A DNA stretch of 33,218 nucleotides, from positions 1-33,218 of the forward strand of contig JAGPEO010000004.1 of the NCBI GenBank assembly GCA_018056925.1, in the 5' to 3' direction. The first letter of the stretch is position 1, and every line of letters starts with the position of its first letter. The notes beneath the pieces were generated by a model. The model made no database searches and was not told where the DNA came from. It saw nothing but the letters and a program-made list of their open reading frames with translations. The DNA is from Phycisphaerae bacterium (GTDB lineage: Bacteria > Planctomycetota > Phycisphaerae > UBA1845 > Fen-1342). Made by a program: the position numbers and the translations under genes. Shown here piece after piece: positions 1 through 8,382 of the stretch.

Positions 1-1094
1 TGCGCCCGGGGGGCGCGCGCACGACGCGGCGGTATGTAGCCCTCGCCTTCCGGGCGGCCGAAGATCATTCGCCCGGCCGAGGTCTGCAGCACGCTGGTCA
101 CGGTCAAGGTCACTTCGGAGTTGATCTTGTCGCGTGAGCCCTCCGCCACCACCATGGTTCCGTCTTCCAGGTATCCGATCCCCTGCCCGACTTCTTCGCC
201 GGGCTTGATGATCTTGACCGTAACGGTCTCGCCCGGCATGACGACCGGCTTCATGGCGTTCGCCAGGTCGTTGATGTTGATCACCTCGACCCCGCGAATC
301 TGGGCAATCTTGTTCAGGTTGAAGTCATTGGTGACGATGCGGCCGTCCATCTTCTTGCCCATCTCAACCAGCTTCTGATCGACGTCCGCGGCCTCTTCGA
401 CACTCGGCAACCGGACATCGGAAATCTTGATCTCGACCTTGTCGTTGGTCTGAAGCTTGTTGAGCATGTCCAAGCCGCGGCGCCCGCGGTTGCGTTTGAG
501 CTTGTCGGAGCTGTCGGCGATGGTCTGCAGTTCCTGCAGCACAAAACGCGGAATGATCAAAGGCGAATCAATAATCCGCGTATTGCAGATGTCGGCGATC
601 CGTCCGTCGATAATCACCGAAGTGTCGAGAATCAGCGGCCTGACGCCGCGCGACTGCTTGGCGAATTCGACATACGGAATGACGAACCGGATATCGTCTT
701 TTGTTTGCAGGATGAAGCTGATGAATAGGTAACAGCAGGCCAACCCGAGCGTCAGCTTAAGTCCCACAATCAGGCCGTGAGCCCCGGTATCTGCCGGCGC
801 GCTGTATACGTCCGGCGCGTACGCCTGAATGACCAGGTCCATGACTAGCCCCAGGCCGTAGGCCACGACCATCCCAACCACCAAGCCCAGGAAAACGCCG
901 GAGAGCGCCGCCAATGATTTCCGGGGAATGAAAACATCGACCGCGATAATCGCCACCATGATGCAGATCGCCCCCACCATCAGGTAAACGCGCCATTGTC
1001 CCAGCCCGGCGGCCGCCCCAGGTTCGCCGCCGACCGAGAAGGCCACGGCGGAAATGAGCACGATGAACAGAGCCCGTAAGACCCACAGAACCAT
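1..1094 (-). CDS. Membrane-anchored PIN-TRAM domain protein (YacL-like), C-terminus cut by window edge
   Basis: The open frame starts at ATG 1094 after a GGAG six bases upstream and is still open at base 1, so at least 364 residues are present and the end is missing. Residues 1-130 hold about four hydrophobic helices (roughly 3-20, 36-55, 62-90, 107-130). Residues 152-285 form a PIN nuclease-like domain: it opens with ILDTSVIIDGR (acidic D157 and D163), contains VLQELQ, and later has DGRIVTNDFNLNKIA. Residues 287-346 look like a TRAM RNA-binding domain (PGETVTVKIIKPGEE, GIGYLEDGTMVVAEG). This membrane-PIN-TRAM order is that of the YacL family, whose function is poorly defined; RNA or DNA cleavage is assumed from the PIN fold. 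It lies 164 bases downstream of rpsA on the same strand and could be cotranscribed with it. Family confidence is high, biochemical role low. Confidence 0.88.
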   Translation of the reverse strand, partial: MVLWVLRALFIVLISAVAFSVGGEPGAAAGLGQWRVYLMVGAICIMVAIIAVDVFIPRKSLAALSGVFLGLVVGMVVAYGLGLVMDLVIQAYAPDVYSAPADTGAHGLIVGLKLTLGLACCYLFISFILQTKDDIRFVIPYVEFAKQSRGVRPLILDTSVIIDGRIADICNTRIIDSPLIIPRFVLQELQTIADSSDKLKRNRGRRGLDMLNKLQTNDKVEIKISDVRLPSVEEAADVDQKLVEMGKKMDGRIVTNDFNLNKIAQIRGVEVININDLANAMKPVVMPGETVTVKIIKPGEEVGQGIGYLEDGTMVVAEGSRDKINSEVTLTVTSVLQTSAGRMIFGRPEGEGYIPPRRARAPRA

Positions 1095-1258
1095 TTTCTG
1101 CTCCGTTGAATGAATCTACTACATATGAAGCCAGTTTACTGTCGCCGCAAGCGCGCCGGCGGCGGGCCGGATGAAACGATGAACTTCGCCGCCCCGGACA
1201 ACACAATCTTAAGCCGCGCGCATCGTCCCTCAATTTTGTGCCGCACTCAGCCTGGTGC

Positions 1259-2731
1259 TTACCAGGCCAGACCGCCGCGCAGCGGCCGCTTGCGCTTTTT
1301 CTCCGGGCGAGGCGGCGCGGCCGTCGCTTCGTCCCCGGCGGCGGCGCTTTCGGCGCGCTCGGGTTCCGGAGCCGGCAGGGGCTTCATCGAGAGCGAAACG
1401 CGGCGTTGGTCTGCGTCCACGGACAAGACTCGCACCTGCACCACTTTACCGACCTCGACCGCGTCGGAAACCGCTCTGATGCGCTGGGCGCTAATTTGCG
1501 ATATGTGCACCAGCCCCTCGATGCCTTCTTCAAGCTGCACGAAGGCCCCAAAGTTGGTAATGCGCGTCACCAGCCCGCTGACGGTCGTTCCGGGAGGATA
1601 GCGCTCGGTCACGCCCGTCCAGGGGTCGCTCGACAGGGCCTTCAGGCTCAGGCTCAACTTGCGGTTCTCCGCATCCAGCGACAGCACTGAGGTCCGCACG
1701 TTGTCGCCCACATTCAAGATGTCTTTCGGGTTCCGCACGTGTTGCGACCAGCTCATCTCGCTGATCGGAATCAGGCCCTCCACGCCCGGCTCCAGCTCGA
1801 CGAACGCCCCAAAGTTCATGAGCTTCAGAACTCGCCCCTCTACCGTCTGCCCCACGGCGTACTTGCTGGGGACCATCGTCCACGGGTCCGGGCTCAACTG
1901 CTTGACGCCCAGCGAAATGCGGTCTTTCACCAAGTCGATTTTGAGAATCTTGACGTCGATCTCAGCGCCCACGTTCAGCACTTCCCGGGGGTGCCCAACG
2001 CGACCCCACGTCATGTCGCTGACGTGCAGCAATCCCTCCACGCCCCCTAAATCCACGAAGGCCCCGAAATCCAGCAGCCGCACGACTTTACCGCGCCGCA
2101 CCTGTCCTTCAGCCAACTGAAACCGAAGCTGACGGGCGTCTTCCTCGCGCTGCCGCTCCAGGACCCGCCGTCGGCTGAGCACCAGGCCGCGGCCCTTGCG
2201 GTCCACCTCGGTCACCTCGCACTCCAGCCAGCGCCCGATGAAACCCGCCATGTCGTCATGCCGCACCAGATCGACTTGGCTCATCGGCATGAAGCCCCGC
2301 GCGCCATGAACCCGGAGTTCCAGCCCCCCGATGTTGCTGCCGGTGACCCGCGCCTTGACCACGTCGCCCACGCGGATCGACTCCATGTCGACCGCCAGCT
2401 TCGCCTCGCGCAACGACAGCCGCATCAACCCCGATTCCTTGTCGAAGCCCTGCGGTACCAGGTCGAGAACCTGATCGATGACCGGCGGCTGATCCGGCTC
2501 GAACTCGTCTAACGCGACAAACCCCTCGCTCTTGCCGCCAATATCGACAAACACATCCGAACCGCGGATGGCCAGCACCCGCCCGCGGAGTTTGCCGCGC
2601 GCATCCACCTGCGGCTCGCTGACCGGCGCATCGGCCATGCGGGCCAGGTCCTCTGAAGATACTTCGCCAAGCTCCTGATCCAGGTGCTGGCTCAGATCGG
2701 CGTCGTTAATTGAAAGCGGATCGACGGACAC
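1259..2731 (-). CDS. rpsA: 30S ribosomal protein S1 (five S1 domains)
   Basis: S1 binds mRNA on the small ribosomal subunit and helps load it for initiation. The protein has five S1 RNA-binding domains at about residues 46-110, 119-189, 208-277, 293-365 and 379-449. The last three carry the typical DFGAFV/NFGAFV and EGLLHVS/EGLIPIS/EGLVHIS cores. The tail is rich in Ala, Glu, Lys and Arg. At about 490 residues it is shorter than the 557-residue, six-domain E. coli protein. I chose the GTG at 2731 because TGAGGT lies eight bases before it. An in-frame ATG at 2779 would add 16 residues (MKRRAILFLKPYEVCI), but it has no good ribosome binding site and overlaps a candidate -10 box. Stop is TAA. 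The first two domains are more diverged, as is usual for the ribosome-binding part of S1. Confidence 0.93.
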   Translation of the reverse strand: MSVDPLSINDADLSQHLDQELGEVSSEDLARMADAPVSEPQVDARGKLRGRVLAIRGSDVFVDIGGKSEGFVALDEFEPDQPPVIDQVLDLVPQGFDKESGLMRLSLREAKLAVDMESIRVGDVVKARVTGSNIGGLELRVHGARGFMPMSQVDLVRHDDMAGFIGRWLECEVTEVDRKGRGLVLSRRRVLERQREEDARQLRFQLAEGQVRRGKVVRLLDFGAFVDLGGVEGLLHVSDMTWGRVGHPREVLNVGAEIDVKILKIDLVKDRISLGVKQLSPDPWTMVPSKYAVGQTVEGRVLKLMNFGAFVELEPGVEGLIPISEMSWSQHVRNPKDILNVGDNVRTSVLSLDAENRKLSLSLKALSSDPWTGVTERYPPGTTVSGLVTRITNFGAFVQLEEGIEGLVHISQISAQRIRAVSDAVEVGKVVQVRVLSVDADQRRVSLSMKPLPAPEPERAESAAAGDEATAAPPRPEKKRKRPLRGGLAW

Positions 2732-2777
2732 GATGCAAACCTCATAGGGCTTCAAAAATAATATCGCGCGACGTTTC

Positions 2778-2805
2778 ATGTTAACCGTTCATGCGCGAAA
2801 CACAA
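2778..2805 (-). promoter_or_regulatory. Candidate sigma70-type promoter of rpsA
   Basis: On the minus strand TTGTGT (2805-2800) and TAACAT (2783-2778) are separated by 16 bases. Transcription would start near 2770, leaving about 40 bases of leader before the GTG start at 2731. The boxes match the consensus only in part (3/6 and 4/6), so this is a suggestion. It fits the choice of the downstream GTG start. Confidence 0.33.
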
Positions 2806-3220
2806 GCGCATTCGAGCAGCTCGACCGTGTCACCGGCCAAGGCTGTTTCTCGATCTACGTGTCGTCGCGCCGCGCCGGCGCTGGGCGTCAGATAAACTTG
2901 GCCCGCAGCCTTCGCCGTTGGCCGTGGATGCTCTACCGGCGCCGGTGGCGCAGCATCATCGGCGGCTCCAGCAACCGGCGGAATTCGCATCTACCGCCGC
3001 TTGGACTTCCGGCGCTCAGCGAGTTGTGAAGCCTCACGGAGTGGTGAAGTGTTCGGGGAAACCGCAGGCCGCTGGTGTACGTCCTGCACCTACAAGAGCC
3101 AGTTCCGGCAGCCGTTAACCCCATCGGATCCGCCCGCCCGGGTGGGGCTTGTTGCCGGCGTGGCAGGTCGCACGCAACGCGCAGGGTGCGAGCGGAATTA
3201 GCTGCTGGGTAAACGGGTCC
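2806..3220. other. Intergenic region between the pilin-like gene and rpsA
   Basis: About 400 GC-rich bases. Short open frames exist on both strands (for example 2781-2990 minus, 69 codons), but they lack ribosome binding sites, recognisable motifs or a plausible composition. I see no RNA gene. The region separates the terminator of the pilin-like gene from the rpsA promoter candidate. Confidence 0.5.
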
Positions 3221-3263
3221 GAAAAATAAGTCCGGGCGGCGGACCCTCTGATCCACCGCCCGG
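3221..3263 (-). terminator. Rho-independent terminator after the pilin-like gene
   Basis: Read on the minus strand, 28 bases after the stop codon, CCGGGCGGTGGAT pairs with GTCCGCCGCCCGG (3263-3251 with 3244-3232; one G-T wobble) around a six-base loop. It is followed at once by ACTTATTTTTC (T-rich tract at 3231-3221). Strong GC stem plus T tract is the classic intrinsic terminator layout. Confidence 0.85.
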
Positions 3264-3291
3264 CTCCGTGCGTCAGGGCTTGCGGCACTGG

Positions 3292-4314
3292 CTATGGAAT
3301 AAGGACCGAGTCCGTATTCACCCAAGGACCCATTCTGTTTTCGGGGAATTTACCCAACAGAGAGCCTTCGACGGTCCAGTTGGTCGTCCGCGTGTAGATG
3401 TTGTCCTTGTTAAGACCGACGGTGGGCATCTTAACGTATTCGACGTGCCCATCAGCGATCAGCACGTTCTGGCCTTCGCCGCCGTGGTTGCGGCTGTTAT
3501 AAGGCCTCCAGATTTCCGGCCCGAGCTGCAGCAGGAATTCTTCGTCGTCTTGTTCAAACCTGATGTCGGTGTCGTCCGATTCGCCTCCCGAGCCCGCCAT
3601 GTCGCCCAGCTTGCGCGCTTCAGGAGTGTACTGGAGGTTGTCCAGGTTCCCACCGGTCTCGCCGCCCACCGCAAAAGCTGGTCCCTTGTCGGCGGCCAGC
3701 GGCTGGCGCGGATCCATGCCGTAGCGCGGCTTGCCATGCATTCCGAAAGGCATCTGGTAGCCGTAGCTCAGGTTGGGATAGCCGCGGAAGTCGAAGCGGT
3801 TGATGCCCGGCTGGGCTGCCACGGTGTTCTGGTCCGATCCGCCGCTGGAAGCGGGGATGTTGCGCATGACGTCTTCGTTCTCTCCGGAGCTAGCACAGGT
3901 GAACAACTTGGGCGTGCACTGACCGCCGATAATCGTCAGGAACAACGACCGGCTGATTGGCACGTTCGTGTTGATCGGCCCTTCAACGCCGTCCGAAGTA
4001 GTCCGCAGGCTGTGGTTGGCGCCAATGCCCGGGGAGTTCGTCTCGGCACCCTCGGTAAAGTCAACTACGTGTTCGCCGCGCGAGCTCTCGCTGTAGCTCA
4101 TGTTTTCGGCGAAGTACGACATCGGGAACCACTCGTTGTTGTCGTTCGAGTAGATGACGCACCCGCTGCCGATGCCCCGCAGGTTCGCCATGCACACTGA
4201 ACGTTTCGTCAGCTCGCGCGCCCGCGCGAGGCTGGGCAGCAGAATGGAGATCAACAGTGCGATGATCGCCACCACCACCAGCAGCTCAATTAATGTGAAC
4301 CCTTTCCTTTTCAC
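3292..4314 (-). CDS. Type IV pilin-like secreted protein with N-terminal methylation signal
   Basis: The first 34 residues are a class III (prepilin) signal: a short basic KRKG leader, cleavage expected between G5 and F6, E10 of the mature-pilin FTLIE motif, then a hydrophobic helix ending in [10 protein letters not shown]. This N-terminus, including the following [13 protein letters not shown], is common in the large planctomycete families of pilin-like proteins. Near the C-terminus [19 protein letters not shown] resembles the H-X9-DG motif of these families but has ten residues between H and DG. The start is GTG 4314, with AGGAGG eight bases upstream. The gene stands alone and ends at a strong terminator. 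Such proteins are processed by a prepilin peptidase and exported by pilus or type II secretion machinery; the role of this one is unknown. Confidence 0.9.
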   Translation of the reverse strand: MKRKGFTLIELLVVVAIIALLISILLPSLARARELTKRSVCMANLRGIGSGCVIYSNDNNEWFPMSYFAENMSYSESSRGEHVVDFTEGAETNSPGIGANHSLRTTSDGVEGPINTNVPISRSLFLTIIGGQCTPKLFTCASSGENEDVMRNIPASSGGSDQNTVAAQPGINRFDFRGYPNLSYGYQMPFGMHGKPRYGMDPRQPLAADKGPAFAVGGETGGNLDNLQYTPEARKLGDMAGSGGESDDTDIRFEQDDEEFLLQLGPEIWRPYNSRNHGGEGQNVLIADGHVEYVKMPTVGLNKDNIYTRTTNWTVEGSLLGKFPENRMGPWVNTDSVLIP

Positions 4315-4997
4315 CGTTCAAACCTCCTGCAATCAGACCCGTAATGTTCCTTTGCGATCGGCTCGCCGCGCGAGCCCGGTTCTTGAATTAATGACTGCAT
4401 TCGTACTGCCATGCGGACCAACCGCCTTGGCAGGCGTACACCAGGGCTTCGTGCCTGGGCCGGTCGCCGCGCTTCCTCACCCAGCCACACGCGGGCCGAA
4501 TGGGTGCTGTCGTACGGGATGGCGGACAGCGCGCGGGTTACACACTGATTTCCAAGACCAGGGAGCAAAAGCAACGAGCCAAGCGGGCGCATAAACTCAG
4601 CGCCGACAGCTCGTGCGGGAATGGCGGGAACAAACTGCTGTGTGACAACCGAAAGAGGGTCGGAATAATCGGATAGATTTTATCGTATGTATGATAGCAA
4701 ACTTATGAACAACCCAGTTTCGATCCCGTCACGCACTCCTTGTCGTTTTGTGTTGTGGTTCTCCATCAATAACTTAACTGCGCCGGGCCCCTCAGTCAAT
4801 GGAAAATTTCGGTTTGGCGTTATAGGACTTCTCGGCGAGCCCCCCGGGAGCGGTTGCGCAAGCCACTCCGCGCCCGCCTAATCCGCAGCTCATCAACCAA
4901 ATCCCTCAGCCCATAATATCACCCTTACCGATAGTTCGTGTATAATTTCCTTTTGCCAACGCGGTGGTTATCACACATTGTCAGGAGCGCGCAACCC
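4315..4997. other. Intergenic region with divergent promoters for pilin-like gene and UDPGP gene
   Basis: This 680-base gap separates divergent genes. Bases 4660-4830 are clearly more AT-rich than the surroundings (for example ATAGATTTTATCGTATGTAT near 4673-4692), so promoters for one or both genes are likely there. I see no convincing open frame with a ribosome binding site and no RNA gene. Confidence 0.5.
4941..4946 (+). promoter_or_regulatory. Candidate -10 box upstream of the UDPGP-family gene
   Basis: A perfect TATAAT lies 51 bases before the chosen ATG at 4998, directly preceded by TG. No good -35 box is found at 16-18 bases upstream, so recognition would rely on the -10 region or an activator. 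Its position inside the alternative longer reading frame (GTG 4938) argues for the ATG at 4998. Confidence 0.4.
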
Positions 4998-6437
4998 ATG
5001 GTGGCACAACAAGATGTGCTCGAGCATTACCGCCAGACGCTCGCCTGCTATCACCAGGAGCACCTCCTGGCATTTTGGCCGCTTCTGGATGACCGTCAGC
5101 GCGACCAACTACTCGAAGACCTCGCCCAAATCGACTTCGACGAGTGCTCCCGCTTGATCGATCGCCTCGTGCGACAAAAACCGGTTTTGCCCCTCCCGCG
5201 CAGTACGGAGCCCCCACAAGTCCTCCCAAGTGTCCCACGACAGGGTTCTCAGGCTGAGCAGTATGAGGCCGCCACCGCCCTCGGCATCCAGGCCATCCAG
5301 TCCGGCCAGGTTGCCGCGTTTACCGTCGCCGGCGGCCAGGGTACCCGCCTCGGCTTCGACGGACCCAAGGGCGCGTTTCAGATCAGCCCGATTCGCAATG
5401 CCCCCCTTTTCCAGTGGTTCGCGGAATCGCTCCGCGGTGTCCACCGGCGCTACGGCGCCTGCCCGCGCTGGTACATCATGACCAGCCCCACGAACGATGC
5501 TCAAACACGCGACTTCTTCCAGAAGCACGCTTACTTCGGCTTGCGTCCCGATAATGTCTTCTTCTTCGCTCAAGGCCAGATGCCCGCGTTTCGCCACGAC
5601 GGCCGCATCGCACTCGCTGAGCCGCATCGCGTGGCTTTATCCCCGGACGGCCACGGCGGGTGTCTGCGAGCCTTACGCCGCAGCGGCGCCCTGGACGACA
5701 TGCGCGCCCACGGGATTCAGCACATCAGTTACTTTCAGGTGGATAACCCGCTCGTCAAAACAATCGACCCGCTGTTCATCGGGTTGCACATCCAGCAGAA
5801 CTCTGAGATGTCTAGCAAGGCCGTCACGAAGGCCGACGATCTCGAACGCGTCGGAAACTTCTGCCTGGCCGACGGGCGTCTAACCGTCATCGAATACAGC
5901 GATTTGCCCGACGAGTTGGCACATGCCAGAAACCCCGACGGCAGCCGCCGCTTCGACGCCGGCAGCATCGCCGTCCACGTCCTGGCGCGCGAATTCGTCG
6001 AACGCCTGACCGCCGAAAACGCCGCCATCCAACTGCCCTGGCACCGGGCCGACAAGAAGGTGCGCATCATCGACGAGCACGGCCGGCCGGTCGAGCCGGA
6101 TCAGCCCAACGTCGTGAAGCTGGAAATGTTCATCTTCGACGCCATCCCGCTGGCACGCAATCCGCTCGTGCTGTACACCCAGCGCGAGGAGGAGTTCAGC
6201 CCGGTCAAAAATGCGACCGGCGTCGACTCGGCCGCCACTGCCCGCCGCGACCTGGTCCGCCGCGCCGCGCGCTGGCTGGAACAGTGCGGCTGCCGCGTGC
6301 CGCGCGACGCGGACGGCGAGCCCGACCTGCCGCTGGAAATCAGCCCAGCCGTTGCACTCGACGCCGCTGATTTGTGCGCGCAGCTTCAGAATGCCCCGCC
6401 GGTGCTCTCGCCAAAGAAGCCTTTCCTATTGGCGTAG
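4998..6437 (+). CDS. UDPGP-family nucleotidyltransferase, UDP-N-acetylhexosamine pyrophosphorylase type (UAP1-like)
   Basis: The family joins a hexose or N-acetylhexosamine 1-phosphate to UTP, giving a UDP-sugar and pyrophosphate for cell envelope or glycan synthesis. The 479-residue product shows the nucleotide-binding signature AGGQGTRLGFDGPKG at 111-125, SPDGHGG at 215-221 (UAP1 has PDGNGG at this place), YFQVDNPLVKTIDPLFIG from 245, and VGNFCLADGRLTVIEYSDLP, which matches the UAP1-type region. This is the eukaryote-like UAP1 architecture, not the bacterial GlmU type. The ATG at 4998 was chosen for its AGGAG ten bases upstream; a GTG at 4938 would add 20 residues, but a TATAAT box lies within that stretch. 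A lipoprotein gene follows after 70 bases. Whether the substrate is GlcNAc-1-P, GalNAc-1-P or glucose-1-P cannot be read from the sequence. Confidence 0.87.
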   Translation: MVAQQDVLEHYRQTLACYHQEHLLAFWPLLDDRQRDQLLEDLAQIDFDECSRLIDRLVRQKPVLPLPRSTEPPQVLPSVPRQGSQAEQYEAATALGIQAIQSGQVAAFTVAGGQGTRLGFDGPKGAFQISPIRNAPLFQWFAESLRGVHRRYGACPRWYIMTSPTNDAQTRDFFQKHAYFGLRPDNVFFFAQGQMPAFRHDGRIALAEPHRVALSPDGHGGCLRALRRSGALDDMRAHGIQHISYFQVDNPLVKTIDPLFIGLHIQQNSEMSSKAVTKADDLERVGNFCLADGRLTVIEYSDLPDELAHARNPDGSRRFDAGSIAVHVLAREFVERLTAENAAIQLPWHRADKKVRIIDEHGRPVEPDQPNVVKLEMFIFDAIPLARNPLVLYTQREEEFSPVKNATGVDSAATARRDLVRRAARWLEQCGCRVPRDADGEPDLPLEISPAVALDAADLCAQLQNAPPVLSPKKPFLLA

Positions 6438-6507
6438 CGCCGCTGATGCTTTGCGTTCCAAATGGCGCGCATCTATCATGGCCGCCGTGCCACGAGAGGG
6501 AAAACAG

Positions 6508-7644
6508 ATGAAGTTGTCCCATAAATGCTTGACCGTACTCGCCTTGCCCGGCCTGCTGTTGGGCGGCTGCCTGACGTTGCCGGGACAGCCGTCGCGCGTC
6601 GGGCCGGGCCTGCTCGCCGAGACGCGCGTCAGCGTGGCCGCCGACCCCAGCGCCCTGGCGTTCACTTCCGACGGCCGCGTCTTCTACACCGAGAAGAATA
6701 CCGGCCAGATCCGCGTCATCGATCAAGACGGGCTGCTCGCGCAGCCTTTCGCCCAAGTGCCGGTCAACTCGGCCGGCCAGCGCGGCCTGCTCGGGATCGC
6801 CCTGCACCCTGATTTTCCCACTGTACCGCGTGTCTACGTCTTCTATACGCGCTCGGACAGCGGCGTCAGCACGAATAACCCGCAAGCCGTGTTCGATAAT
6901 CGTGTCGTCTTTTTCCAAGCCAACGGCAGCGTAGCCGACGGCGGTGAAGTATTCGTCGCCACGCTTCCAGCGACATCCGCGACTACGAATGTCGGCGGTC
7001 AGATCGCCTTTGCCGCCGACGGAACACTGCTCGTAGCGCTCGGCGATCAGGCCGAATCTGCCGCGGCGGGCGATCCAGCGTCGCTGCTGGGCAAGGTTCT
7101 CAGGTACAACGACGACGGCTCCATCCCGGCGGATAATCCATCGCCCGATTCGCCCGTTTTCGCCAGCGGCCTCCGCAACCCGGGCGGGCTATGCGTCGAT
7201 CCGGCCAGTGGTTCCGTATTCGTCATTGACAGGGGCCCGGACGGCGCCAGTGAGATCAACCGCGTAACGTCCGGCGCGGACCTCGGCTGGCCCGCAGTGA
7301 GCGGCGCGGCGAACACGTCGGCCGAGCAGGCCTACGTCGCGGCCACCCCAGCTTACATTGACCCGCTCTACATCACGCCCAGCGGCGAATTGCTGGCCGG
7401 CTGCTCCTTCAATCCCAGTGGGCGCTATGGGCCGGATGTCCAGAACGAGCTCTTCTTCGGCCAGGCGACCGAGCAGCGCGTGATGATCGCCAGACTTGAT
7501 TCCCCGCGTACCGCGATAGTTGGCGTCGAACCATTCACGAACAGCTTGCGCGGACCTATTCATGCTTTGGGCTTCACGCCGGCCGGAACGCTGTACGTAG
7601 CTACTGCAAACGCCATTCTGCGCCTGGCTCCCCTCCCGGGCTGA
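6508..7644 (+). CDS. Glucose/sorbosone dehydrogenase-like beta-propeller lipoprotein
   Basis: The 378-residue product begins with a lipoprotein signal (hydrophobic stretch ending LLLGGC, lipidated cysteine C21), so it should be anchored on the outer face of a membrane. The body looks like the six-bladed propeller of the soluble quinoprotein glucose/sorbosone dehydrogenase family: ADPSALAFTSDGRVFYTEKNTGQIRVI, GQRGLLGIALHPDF, LRYNDDGSIPADNP and SGLRNPGGLCVDPASG are typical positions. Many family members have no proven PQQ-dependent dehydrogenase activity, so a binding or sugar-oxidising role is only possible. Start ATG 6508 has GAGAGGG eight bases upstream. The same frame stays open further upstream inside the UDPGP gene, but that part is in a different frame of that gene and not coding. 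Cotranscription with the UDPGP gene is plausible. Confidence 0.82.
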   Translation: MKLSHKCLTVLALPGLLLGGCLTLPGQPSRVGPGLLAETRVSVAADPSALAFTSDGRVFYTEKNTGQIRVIDQDGLLAQPFAQVPVNSAGQRGLLGIALHPDFPTVPRVYVFYTRSDSGVSTNNPQAVFDNRVVFFQANGSVADGGEVFVATLPATSATTNVGGQIAFAADGTLLVALGDQAESAAAGDPASLLGKVLRYNDDGSIPADNPSPDSPVFASGLRNPGGLCVDPASGSVFVIDRGPDGASEINRVTSGADLGWPAVSGAANTSAEQAYVAATPAYIDPLYITPSGELLAGCSFNPSGRYGPDVQNELFFGQATEQRVMIARLDSPRTAIVGVEPFTNSLRGPIHALGFTPAGTLYVATANAILRLAPLPG

Positions 7645-7727
7645 ATCGAAAGCGAGACTGTGGACAGAGCGGCGTCTGCCGTGAGGCTTGACTGTCTGTC
7701 CCGGTAAGCTGACCTGGGAGCTGTTAT

Positions 7728-8018
7728 TCAACCTTGCGGCTGGCCGCGGCGCGACCCGCGGGAAGCTCGAGAGCGCACTTCAGTCATCAATTCATGTTCG
7801 GCCAATACCCAGTCTCCGAATTGATCGCCTGGGGCGCCGTTCCGCCGCAGAAAAATCTGGTAGGCTCGGTTGCGAACTTGGTCATCGCTGATGCCAAGCT
7901 CTTGGCGCGTCTGCGGCCGGCCCGCCGGACGAGTCGTCTTGCGCGCCGCGGCGCCGCCACCGGCCTTCGGGGCGCTGGTCACTTTGCTTCTAGTCGTCCT
8001 ATTCGCTCTCTCAGCCAT
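7728..8018 (-). CDS. Small DUF2934-family protein
   Basis: The 96-residue protein has a basic, Ala/Thr/Lys-rich N-terminal tail (1-40), then QVRNRAYQIFLRRNGAPGDQFGDWVLAEHEL at about 48-78. That pattern (I/VRxRAYxxxxxRGxxxGxxxxDWxxAExEL) is the DUF2934 domain, found in short proteins of planctomycetes and proteobacteria with no assigned function. The basic tails before and after the domain could bind nucleic acid; this is inference. I chose ATG 8018, which has AAGG eight bases upstream, over the in-frame GTG at 8027, whose Shine-Dalgarno sequence would touch the start codon. It converges with the upstream lipoprotein gene and sits alone on its strand, downstream of the aminotransferase gene by 364 bases. 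Confidence 0.72.
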   Translation of the reverse strand: MAERANRTTRSKVTSAPKAGGGAAARKTTRPAGRPQTRQELGISDDQVRNRAYQIFLRRNGAPGDQFGDWVLAEHELMTEVRSRASRGSRRGQPQG

Positions 8019-8382
8019 ACATGCCACCTTTTTCCAGTTAAACGTACCTTCAGCGATCGCTCAGCGCAGAAAAGCACACTGTCGCGACGCTTCAAGCCTT
8101 AATATCGGCGGCTTACGTCCCCTGGCCGCCATCCATGGCCGTCCTGCATTTCACTGTTCTGACACGGCAGTCTACGACCTGATCACTGCTCGTATCGGAC
8201 GCTCGCAGGCTAGTGTCGGCAACCTTCACCGACAATGCCGCGACTCTACGCTTGATTGGAGTGGTTTGCAAGTCTTGATGCAGCCGGGAGCGATTCCGGC
8301 ATCGCGTCAGACGATTGCAAATCTGTAATAGCGCAAGTCCCGCGCGATGTTAATCCCGCAGTTCGCAGACGCCTTTTGACCC
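8019..8382. other. Intergenic region between DUF2934 gene and aminotransferase gene
   Basis: About 360 bases with lower GC than the neighbouring genes. TGTCGG and CCGACA near 8214-8234 can form a six-base stem, but without a T tract. I see no coding region, RNA gene or clear terminator; the promoter of the DUF2934 gene is expected here. Confidence 0.45.

Noticed and set aside
757-1233. A 158-codon minus-strand frame overlapping the PIN-TRAM start
   Set aside because: Arg/Gly-rich product out of frame with the clear membrane-PIN-TRAM protein; no domain.
2781-2990. A 69-codon minus-strand frame just before rpsA
   Set aside because: No ribosome binding site or motif; it overlaps the candidate rpsA promoter.
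3268-4200. A 310-codon open frame on the plus strand
   Set aside because: Antisense to the pilin-like gene, and it would run through that gene's 3' end; no ribosome site or motif.
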